Positions 32,049-41,265 of a DNA stretch of 64,000 bases are shown one piece after another. Within the stretch, counting starts at the first letter, position 1, and each line of letters opens with the position of its first letter. This DNA is from Pisolithus tinctorius (lineage: Eukaryota > Basidiomycota > Agaricomycetes > Boletales > Pisolithaceae): assembly GCA_024663395.1 (NCBI GenBank), contig JANFAH010000018.1:186001-250000 (forward strand), read 5' to 3'. The notes beneath the pieces are model-generated. The model saw only the letters and a program-made list of their open reading frames with translations, searched no databases and was not told where the DNA came from. The translations under genes were made by a program, and so were the position numbers.

Positions 32049-33044
32049 ACAATGAGCGATGCCTCCAGCGGAAGCACTGCAGGCAAAAGTGTGGCAACCT
32101 TGCCACTAATCTGAGCTTCAAATTCACTTGTGACAAAAATTTTTGGCAGTGCTGAATGAGTGCCTCGAAGCGCCCTGGAATTTGTTGATAGTATGTAACT
32201 TTCTAGCTTCATATCTTCTGAGATTGCTATGAGTACAAACAGATGTGAATAGGCTCTGATGGAATACATGAATTTTAAGAGTGAGTCACAAAAGTTAGCC
32301 CTCTAACCAAGCATCTTTGTTGAAGATATCAGTCTGATATTGTAGGTTCCCAAATAAGGCAACAAAATCGTTGTCATCATCACAAAAAATGACCTCTCTG
32401 ATGACCCCTGTACTTTGAATCTGCCAATATATCACGGGCCCCCTCCTAATTGTGCTGCATTTGAACTGAAAATGACAATGCAAGACTCCTTTTTGAAAGA
32501 CTCTGGGCAAAGTTCATAGCAAGATCCTTGCCACAAAACCTTGATTCCATACATGACATCAGGGCAAGGCATTGAGCCACTTGGCCTTTGTTGGATGGTG
32601 ACAAGCTACTTTCTACCAGACTACATCCAATGCTACCTAGCAAACCTGAAGCCAGAGCAACACTTATGAGGCTTGTATATGCCATCATCTGTTTCTCTTT
32701 GTATAGGTGCTGTTGCCATGCTTTACTTGTGCATTTTTTGCAGCACACTGCTGATGGCTGATCTGGTTCTGCTGCAGCACCCATAACTCCACTGCTGGTC
32801 GCCACTAGCCTGAGCAAAATCCCACTGACTGTGAGCCAGTTATGGTTTAGAGTTTGACCATCACCTGGCCTATTAAATCACTTGTTTACTGAGTACTAGT
32901 GTTATGATTTGGATATTGTCCTGACAGCACCAGTTATAATCTAATGTTTAACACTCACTGATCACTGCTAGCCTGAGCGAAATCCCACCAATTGAAAGTG
33001 AGCACTGGCAACCAACATCCAGGACTGCTTGCAAACAAGCCCAG
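32049..33044. other. Unassigned spacer with a short direct repeat
   Basis: No gene recognised. A minus-strand open frame of 123 codons (32446-32817) has no known domain. A sequence of about 25-30 bp with CTAGCCTGAGCRAAATCCCA occurs at about 32807 and 32974, about 167 bp apart, suggesting a local duplication. Confidence 0.45.
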
Positions 33045-33490
33045 TGTTATGCTTGACTGAAGTCAAGATGTAGGGAGAGCTCAAACACAGTCTAAGGTTT
33101 CTACTGAGCAACAGTAACCTTTGTAAATGACAAAGGATTTAGGCAACACCAGTAGGAGTGGTCCTGGTTAGGGACACTGAGGGTGAAGTTCTGAGAGAAT
33201 GCTGCATATGATTGAGCAGCTCAAGTCTGGGGTTCCAGGACTTGAGCTGGCAGGCTAAATACTACAGGAAAATGGACCATGAGGTGTCTGCATGTAATGA
33301 GGTAACTATGCCATTGGTTGAGCAATGGTGACACACATCCTAAGCATGTAGAGAGTGAGTAATGCTAGTGGTGGAAATAGAGAGCCATTGGATCAGAGAG
33401 AAGACAGCTTGAAAAGGAAAGATGGTCCAATGGATCAAAACACAAGGTAAATGTACAGTGAAAGAAGAAAAACAGGGGTGAAACATAACA
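33045..33490 (-). repeat. 3' LTR of element B
   Basis: 446 bp, starting (minus strand) TGTTATGTTTCACCCC and ending CATAACA. It is very similar to 47603-48054, with mainly transition differences. Confidence 0.92.
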
Positions 33491-33527
33491 TTACCCCCTT
33501 TCTAAGCATTGAAGTCCCTGACTTTAA

Positions 33528-33746
33528 CTACTCTCCATAAGTTTCTCTGGTCATGTTGCTAATGGTGGAGTCGTCAAAGTCATTGTCATTGTCATATAAA
33601 TCATTGTCCTCACTCCCAACGAGGGTACAATCATCTACCACTCCAGGGGTGGCAATTCTTTCTCATAACAGTTGGCAAGGACATAAGGATGGACATTGGG
33701 CCTGAGTATGTCCAGGGTGAGTGATGTGACAAAGGGGACACTCATA
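33528..33746 (-). pseudogene. Pol C-terminal tail of element B
   Basis: Once G1 and one GAGTC are removed, the pol frame runs from CYICQCLRHICVNCGL into YECPLCHITHPGHTQAQCP and LCPCQLL, then TGA. Beyond that TGA (which fits CGA to TGA) the frame stays open as ERIATPGVVDDCT and an Asp/Asn-rich end to TAG at 33528-33530. So Pol once ended with a cysteine/histidine-rich, knuckle-like module after the chromodomain. Confidence 0.75.
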
Positions 33747-33751
33747 GAGTC

Positions 33752-34276
33752 TGTCATAGCCATGTCTCGACCCCGGCCGGACTCGGCCTCGCACTCACTC
33801 AGTCCGGCCTTGGCCTCACGGTCCTCTTGTCCCCAGTTGGTCTAGCGTGGTAAGCACTGCTTTGCAGTGTGTGTCATTTCGGTTAAGTCCTGTCCCCGGT
33901 CCTGTCCCCGGTCCACCTGTCCCGGTCTCCGTTACCTTAGTCATACGTTAGTAATCCTTGTCTTACCAATCGTCTTAGCAATCCTTGCGAGACCGGCATT
34001 ACCGGTCTCCGTACTATAGCTACTCTAGTATATAAGCTCGTAGATACTTGGCCAGTAGACTTCAGTCTGAAATCAACTAAGTTAACCCTGATAACCCTGC
34101 CTCGGCCTCGGACTCGGACTGAGACCCACGCAAGGGAATAGTGCTGTATCCTCAGTCGCTAAGTCCAACCAGTCCACCCATCTGTACCTTCGTCTTTACC
34201 CCTGACTCTGATCCCTCGGCCTCACGCCCGCTTCGGTCTCCGGTCCGGTCTCAACCCGGACACCCCGTACTTGACA
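33752..34276 (+). repeat. 5' LTR of G1 (525 bp)
   Basis: It starts TGTCATAGCC and ends ACTTGACA. A TATA box lies at 34029-34036. The primer-binding region directly follows (TATTTCAGACTCGCC), and I cannot assign the tRNA. Confidence 0.93.
34029..34036 (+). promoter_or_regulatory. TATA box in G1 LTR
   Basis: TATATAAG, repeated at 41013-41020 in the 3' LTR. It probably sets the start of the genomic RNA. Confidence 0.6.
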
Positions 34277-34314
34277 GTATTTCAGACTCGCCACTTGTGT
34301 GGGTCTAAACCATA

Positions 34315-35656
34315 ATGGCAACCAAGACTCGATTCCAACCTCCCCGTGGCCGCTCTGCCACCAATCCCGACTCCGCTTCAGCCACTGGGGCTCGCCACAA
34401 AACAGCACTAGCTGCTTTGGGCACCACTAGGCGCTCCCCAGGTCCCGTCAGCCCTTTCAGGGGCTTCTCAGCCTGCACATCCAATACCCCCACTCCACAT
34501 CGTCCCACTGCTCCCATCCCCGAGGGCGACCCCGGCGACGATGATGATAACCACCCAGAAGATAATGACCCCGATGATAATGGTCCCGGTGATGATAATC
34601 CGGATGAGGATGATCCGGAGGACGAACCGGACTTCCCAGACCCGGACACCGAACCCACGGTCGCGGTCTTCGACAGTCTCGCGAAGGCCATCAAGCTGTT
34701 GGCTCGCAACTCCCGTACTAGTCCTGAGTCCTCAAGCAGGACCAAGCTATGCGAGCCCGATACCTTTGATGGCACCGACCCTAAGAAGCTCCGCATGTTC
34801 TTTATCCAGTGCGAGCTTAATTTCCAAGACCGACTGCGCCAAAGTCATCTTCACGCAATCCTACCTCAAAGGTATGGCTCTCGAATGGTTCGAGCCGGAC
34901 TTGCTCGGGCTCGACAACCCCGATGACCGGCCTCTTTGGATGGACTCCTGGAGGGAGTTCGTCCTAGAGCTGCAAACCACCTTCGGCCCCCACGACCTGG
35001 TCGCTGACGCCAAGAGTCAGCTTGACCATCTACATATGAAGGAAAGTCAGCACATCAATAAATATGTAGTTGACTTCAATCGGCTTGCCTCGCAAGTCCG
35101 AGGCTACGGTGATGGTGCGCTGCGCCACCACTTCTATTCCGGCCTCCCAGACTGAATCAAGGATGAGGTCTGTCGAGTTGGCAAACCCCAGACACTTCAC
35201 GAGCTCCGCCACCTTGCCCAGGAAATAGATGCGCGCTATTGGGAGCGCAAGGAAGAGGTCCAATGGGCAAGTAAGCACCAGAGCCCCTCCAATAGCAACA
35301 ACAACAAGTCCGGAGGCTCCGGCAACAACAACCAGCCCAAGACCGGTCAAGATAAATCCAAGACCGGCAACAACAATAATAACTCCGGTTCTTCCCCTAA
35401 GCCGGCTTCATCGAAGCCGGGTAATAACAGCAATTCATCTAAGCCCGAGCCTAGCAAACTCGGCAAAGATGGAAAGCTTACCCCGGAAGAATGCAAGCAT
35501 CGCATAGATGGAAACCTCTGCATGTTCTGCGGAGGGTCCGGTCACTTCGCTGACAGATGCCCCAAGAAGACCGGAAAGGCCAAGGCTTGCGCTGCGGCTA
35601 CCACCGAGACTGCACCGGCCTCGGGCTCGGGTACTACCCCCGAGACAAAAAAATAG
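34315..35656 (+). pseudogene. gag of G1, one frameshift and one stop
   Basis: It starts MATKTRFQPPRGR. It has an acidic Asp/Pro linker (DDDDNHPEDND), then EPDTFDGTDPKKL and NFQDR. At about 34832 a small deletion shifts the frame; the gene continues as CAKVIFTQSYLKGMALEWFE. HHFYSGLPD is followed by TGA at 35153-35155, where an Arg CGA is likely ancestral. The tail is Ser/Asn/Gly-rich and then has the zinc knuckle CMFCGGSGHFADRC (about 35520-35561). Gag ends with TAG at 35654-35656 directly on the slippery heptamer. It would make the capsid and nucleocapsid of the particle. Confidence 0.92.
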
Positions 35657-35693
35657 GTAGCAGCTCCCAGGACTCCGCACAATCTGGGAGCTG
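35647..35693 (+). promoter_or_regulatory. -1 ribosomal frameshift signal joining gag and pol of G1
   Basis: The gag frame reads ACA AAA AAA TAG. The heptamer A-AAA-AAA (35647-35653) is followed by 7 nt and then a perfect 10-bp inverted repeat, CAGCTCCCAG (35661-35670) and CTGGGAGCTG (35684-35693), with a 13-nt loop. Slipping back one base enters the pol frame (IGSSSQDS). Heptamer, spacer and stem meet the known requirements for -1 frameshifting in retroelements. Confidence 0.85.
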
Positions 35694-38600
35694 TGTTGAC
35701 TCCGGTTGTGCAAACTTGGAGGCTCGTCTCAACGTGTCCACTCTTTCCAGTCCGAATTCTTTAACCCCCTATGTCACTATAGAAAACCCAGATTTACCTC
35801 GGCTTCGTACTTTAGTGGACTCTGGTTCCACTCACTGTTTCATAGATAATCATTTTGCTAATCAACATTCATTTACCCCTTACTCGGTCTCACCAATCCG
35901 ACTCCAGCTATTCGATGGAACATCCACCTTCACCATAACCCAAGCAATAGATGTCAATATCCGCTTCGCGTCTGGCGATGTCACCCCGGTAACCCTGTTC
36001 TTAGCCCCGTTGGATTCTGAGTGTAAGATAGTCCTCGGACATGACTGGCTCACCCGCTACAATCCGTTGATTGATTGGGTATTGGGCAGTCTAACATTCC
36101 GGACTCCTGCACAAGGAATGCCAACCCCGTTGACACCCCCTGTAAGCCCAGTCTCCACCGGCCTTCCTGACTCCAGTCCTAGTGACCAACCTGGCCTTGC
36201 GCCATCTGTACCGGTCTCCGACTCCCTGGCTCGCACCCCCCTGAAGGCCCCCCTGGTTTCCCTGATCAATGCAGCCGCCTTTGTGCACGCCTGTAAACTG
36301 GAAGGGTCCGTCCAGTTCCAACTTCAGCTCTGCCCCTCGGACTCAGCTCAAGCCCGATCAGCCTCGGCATCTCCTCCTCCAGCCTTACCCAATGTACCGG
36401 AAGAGTACCATGACTTCGCTGATGTATTCAGCAAGGCCAAGGCCTCGGTACTCCTGCCACACTGGGAGTACGACCTAAAGATAGAGCTCGAAGAAGGAAC
36501 AACCCCGCCTCTTGGCACCATCTATTCGCTGTCCCCGGTTGAGCTCCAAGCTCTCCGGACATTCATCGATGAAAACCTCACTACCAGATTCATTTGGCCT
36601 ACCTCCTCCCCCTATGCTGCACTGGTCCTCTTTGTCAAAAAGAAGGACGGCTGTGTAGATTTCCGCGGCCTCAACAAGATCACTAAGAAGGACCGATACC
36701 CACTACCGCTCATCTCCGATCTCTTGGATTCACCAAGCCGAGCCAAAATCTATACTAAGATTGATCTCTGGCATGCCTACCATCTCGTCTGGATTGCTCC
36801 GGGCGATGAATGGAAGACTGCATTTCGGACTCAGTATGGATCCTACGAGTGGTTAGTGATGCCTTTCGGCCTCACCAATGCCCCAGCCGCCTTCCAGCAC
36901 TTCGTCAACACTATCTTCGCGGATATGTTAGATGTCTGCGCAGTCGTCTACTTAGATGACATCTTAATCTACTCTGGAGATAAGGAGTCTCACAAGCAGC
37001 ATGTCCGAGAAGTCCTCCGCCGGCTTCGGCTCCACAGCCTTTATGCGAAGCTGGAGAAATGCGAGTTCCACTTGGACTCGGTCGAATACCTCGGATTTCA
37101 CCTTTCCCCTGCCGGCCTCACGATGTCGAAGGAAAAGGTCCAGACCATCTGTGACTGGCCCGAGCCTCGCAAGGTCAAGGACATACAATCCTTCCTCGGC
37201 TTCGCCAACTTTTACCACCGGTTTATCTTTAATTACTTGGACATCGTCGTACTGCTGACTCGGCTTACCCGCAAGGGGGCTCCTTGGAACTTCTCCGAGG
37301 AGTGCCGCCGGTCATTTAATAACCTCAAGGCCGCCTTCACCACCGCGCTGGTCCTAACTCATTTCATCCCCAGAGTCCCCATCACCATCGAGACCGATGC
37401 CTCGGACTATGCCATCGCCGGCATCCTCTCTATCACCTGCAGTGACGGCCAGATACATCCAGTCGCATTCTACTCCCGGACTCTGACGGCCCCGGAATTG
37501 AATTATGACACCCACGACAAGGAATTGCTTGCTATTTTCGAAGCATTCTGGACCTGGCACCACTACCTTGAGGGCTCGGCCTCACCGGTCGACGTTGTAA
37601 CCGACCACAAAAATCTTGAGTACTTCTCTACCTCTAAAGTACTCACCCGCCGCCAAGCTCGCTGGTCAGAATTCCTGTCTCAATTCAACATGATCATCAG
37701 GTTCAGGCCTGGTAAGCTCGGGGCTAAGCCCGACGCCCTAACTAGACGATGGGACGTCTACCCCAAAGAGGGGGATAGCGGCTATGCTCGAGTGAACCTG
37801 CAGAACCTGAGACTGGTCTTCACCCAAGAGCAACTAGCGGTCTCCTTTCGCGCCACATACCTCGAGTACCCGGTCTTACGAGCAGTCACACTGATGGATA
37901 TAGAGAAACTTCACAATGATATCCTGACCACACTGCCGGACGACCCGGTCTCACAAATCTGTCTCTCCGACATGTCTGATCCCCGGTGGTCAGTAGACGA
38001 CACCGGCTTCCTTCGCCTTGATGGAAGGATCTACGTGCCGGACTCAAATGATCTCCGCCTTAGGGTCTTGCGCCTCAAGCATGACCACCCCCTGTCCGGC
38101 CACTTTGGCCAAAACCGGACCCTAGAGCTCATTCGGTGTGAATATACCTGGCCCGGCCTCAGGACATTCGTCAAGGACTATGTCCGGTCTTGCACGGCCT
38201 GTGCTCGGGCTAAGGTTTCCCGCCATCGGCCTTACGGCCTTCTCAAGCAACTCCTGGTGCCGGAGAAACCATGGAATTCCATCTCTATGGATTTCATTGA
38301 GCAACTTCCGGCCTCGACTGGCTTCACAGCCATCCTCATAGTAGTTGACTGGCTTTCCAAGCAGGCCATATTCATCCCCACCCACAACACCATCACGGCC
38401 CCAGAACTCACCAGGTTATTCCTACTCCATGTCTTCTCGAAGCATGGAGTACCAGCCCATGTAACCTCAGACCGAGGTTCGGAGTTCGTGTCCCACTTCT
38501 TCCAGTCACTCGGTAAGGCCTTGGATATGCGCTTACATTTCACCTCGGGCTACCACCCCGAAGGTGATGGCCAGACCGAAAGGACCAACCAGACCCTAGA

Positions 38601-39360
38601 ACAATACCTCTGAGTGTACTGCAACTACCAGCAGGACAACTGGGCCGACCTATTACCCTTGGCCGAGTTTGCTTATAACAATGCCCCTAGCGCTACTACC
38701 GGTGTTTCACCCTTCTTCGCCAATAAGGGCTATCACCCTAACATCTCAGTATACCCAGAGCGCGACCTCACCTCCGCTCGGGCTCATGACTATGCAGTCG
38801 ACTTAGACTCACTGCATCAATACCTACGGGAAGAAATGACCCTAGCACAGCAGTGCTACCAAGGACCGGCCGATGCTAAACGCATGCCGGCTCCGGACTT
38901 CAAGGTCGGTGACCAGGTATATGTGAAAGCCAAATACTTCCAGTCAACTCGGCCTTCCAAGAAGCTCTTGGAGAAGAACCTTGGACCGTATCCGGTCATA
39001 GCTCAGGCCGGTACCCACTCATTCACACTGCACCTGCCGGACTCAATGCGCACAGTCCACCCGGTCTTCCATGTTTCCCAACTCGAGCCGGCCGTCCCTA
39101 ACACCATCCCGAACCGGACTCAACCACCACCTCCACCTGTCGAAGTTGATGGTGATCTAGAGTTCGAGGTAGCAGAAATCCTCGACTCTAAGGTCGACCA
39201 GCGTCGCCGGTGTTGGCTTCAGTATTTAGTCCAGTGGACCGGCTACGAAGGGACTGATGAAGAAACTACTTGGGTACTAGCTACAGAGCTAGACAACGCT
39301 TCTGAACTCGTGCAAGAGTTCCATTCCCGCTATCCCAACAAACCCAGCCCGTACCAATGA
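35653..39360 (+). pseudogene. pol of G1: protease, RT, RNase H, integrase, chromodomain; one TGA
   Basis: One frame from the frameshift site to TGA at 39358-39360, broken only by TGA at 38611-38613 (EQYL-stop-VYCNYQ), where CGA is likely ancestral. In order: retropepsin LVDSGSTHCFID; RT with VDFRGLNKITKKDRYPLP, VMPFGLTNAPAAFQ and YLDDILIYS; RNase H with IETDASDYAIAGIL and NYDTHDKELLAIFEAF; integrase zinc finger HDHPLSGHFG and SCTACARAK; catalytic core SMDFIEQLP, VTSDRGSEFVSHFF and YHPEGDGQTE; and a chromodomain (EVAEILDSKVDQ, LVQWTGYEGTDEETTW). All catalytic residues I can place are intact. Apart from the one stop it looks complete. Confidence 0.95.
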
Positions 39361-39634
39361 GGACCAGTCTCAACCGGCCTCAGTTTCTGCCCTGTTCCCT
39401 ATCGGTATATAGTTCCTTTTGATTCCTTACTTACTCTGTTTTCTTTTTCTTGTTTGATTCTCACTTACTATACAAGAACGAGACCGGACACCGCACATGA
39501 CATTCGCAGAAGAAGTGGCTACAGGCCTCTATGCTAAGGTACTACTCGCCCTCGGCCATGGCCTCGTCCTCCCCCTCGGTCTCCTCCTCATCGTCCTCGC
39601 TGTGGTTTTTCAGCCATTCGGCCTCCTCGCACAA

Positions 39635-40596
39635 TTAATCGGAGTCGAGCTCAGATGAGCCCGAATCTGAGGGAGAGACCACCATGCCGAAACCATAGGA
39701 CTCGTCAAGTAACAACTCGAGAGCGTCAGCGATGCGACCTGAATTTTCAACCGCGGCCTCTTGGAGTTCGGAGAGACCTGCCAAGTTGTTGGCTATCATC
39801 CCCGCGGTGTCGATCAGCCGCTCGAGCTTCTCTTCCAAGCCCAAGGGGTACACCGCGCCGGCCTCAGGTTCGTCGAGGTCTAAGACCTCAGTTGGCTTCG
39901 CACTCGTTTTCGCCTGTTTCTGCGTACTGGGCCCAGCCTCGGCATTTTCTTTGTCGACTTTCCGCTTCTTGCCCTTCCCAACGGCCTTAGGACCGGCCTT
40001 GGCATCTTTGCCATCCCCGGGCCAGTGGCACTTGCCCTTCGATAGGTTGCACTGTATACAGGCAACCCGCTTCTTGTTACCGTCCACGAGGAACTCGCAG
40101 ACGGTGTTCGCCCGGGTGCAGCGGGTACAACTAAAAATGTTGTTAGGAGGGAAAACGCACAAGGTTAAAAAAGAAAAGGAACTCACCCGGGATCCATCAC
40201 CACCTTCTTCACCTCACTACCGGTCTCATTACCACCGGCCCCGGCCTCACTGCTCTTCCCAGTCTCGGCCTTACGCTTACGTTCGGCCTCCTTCTCTTCC
40301 TCAGCCCTGCGTCTCTCCTCCTCCTCGTGTACCCTTTGCTCCTCGGCCTCCTGCGCTATCCTCTTGGCCTCGGCCTGCTCCCTCGCCGCCCTCTCGGCCT
40401 CAAGCCATGCCTGTTCCTCCCGCCGGGCTTGTTCAGCTGCCTTTCGTCTCTTCCTTTCTTTTGCCTTCGCTCTCATCACCTCCTCCTCATCGTCAGTGTC
40501 GTATCTGATGTCGTCATCAGGGACTTGGGCCCAGTCGACGACGACTCGGCCTTCGCTGTTGTTGTTGGCGGCGTCGATCGGTCTGGAGTCAGACAT
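39635..40596 (-). CDS. Antisense gene of G1: coiled-coil Zn(II)2Cys6-type protein
   Basis: Two exons, 40596-40187 and 40130-39635, with a GT-AG intron of 56 bp, give 301 residues without a stop. The N-terminus (MSDSRPID) is followed by a highly charged Ala/Glu/Arg helix, about residues 40-112, likely a coiled coil. Cysteines at 138, 141, 148, 161, 164 and 171 have the spacing C-x2-C-x6-C-x12-C-x2-C-x6-C of fungal binuclear zinc clusters, but lack the usual basic R-x-R-x-K run between cysteines 2 and 3. A KKRKV basic signal lies at 191-195. The C-terminus is helical and acidic. The gene lies between pol and the 3' LTR, opposite to both, so its transcript would start near the 3' LTR and run against pol. 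An older copy at 63407-64000 keeps the intron position and cysteine spacing. Role unknown; nuclear DNA or chromatin binding is inference. Confidence 0.85.
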
Positions 40597-40733
40597 GATG
40601 AAAAGAATGAGAATGAAAGACGCAAGGAGCTTAGTGGGCCACAAGTATCAATTTTTCGAACTCAGCCAACTTTTGGACTCAGCCTACCACTCTCACAGGG
40701 GTCTCATGGGTTCGACCCCTAAGAGGGGGATAC

Positions 40734-41260
40734 TGTCATAGCCATGTCTCGACCCCGGCCGGACTCGGCCTCGCACTCACTCTCAGTCCGGCCTTGGCCT
40801 CACGGTCCTCTTGTCCCCAGTTGGTCTAGCGTGGTAAGCACTGCTTTGCAGTGCGTGTCATTTCGATTAAGTCCTGTCCCTGGTCCTGTCCCCAGTCCAC
40901 CTGTCCCGGTCTCCGTTACCTTAGTCATACGTTAGTAATCCTTGTCTTACCAATCGTCTTAGCAATCCTTGCGAGACCGGCATTACCGGTCTCTGTACTA
41001 TAGCTACTCTAGTATATAAGCTCGTAGATACTTGGCCAGTAGACTTCAGTCTGAAATCAACTAAGTTAACCCTGATAACCCCGCCTCGGCCTCGGACTCG
41101 GACTGAGACCCACGCAAGGGAATAGCGCTGTATCCTCAGTCGCTAAGTCCAACCAGTCCACCCATCTGTACCTTCGTCTTTACCCCTGACTCCGATCCCT
41201 CGGCCTCGCGCCCGCTTCGGTCTCCGGTCCGGTCTCAACCCGGACACCCCATACTTGACA
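40734..41260 (+). repeat. 3' LTR of G1 (527 bp)
   Basis: It starts TGTCATAGCC after the purine tract and ends ACTTGACA. It has an extra TC relative to the 5' LTR and about ten base differences, nine of them at CpG positions. Confidence 0.94.
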
Positions 41261-41265
41261 GAGTC

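Larger units (their letters stand above)
33752..41260 (+). mobile_element. G1: young full-length Ty3/gypsy chromovirus with antisense gene, duplication GAGTC
   Basis: 7509 bp with LTRs at 33752-34276 and 40734-41260 and a perfect GAGTC duplication (33747-33751 and 41261-41265). It contains gag, pol with chromodomain, an antisense two-exon gene and the purine tract AAGAGGGGGATAC before the 3' LTR. By eye the LTRs differ at about 10 bases plus a 2-bp indel. The base composition is far richer in C, G and CpG than the surrounding elements. Only a few lesions are seen: one gag frameshift and two TGA stops. Confidence 0.96.

Noticed and set aside
32446..32817. Minus-strand ORF of 123 codons
   Set aside because: No recognisable domain, no splice structure and a CpG-poor context; not enough to call a gene.
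36057..36321. Minus-strand ORFs opposite the G1 protease-RT linker
   Set aside because: They mirror pol codons and lack the features of the real antisense gene (splicing, cysteines, conservation).
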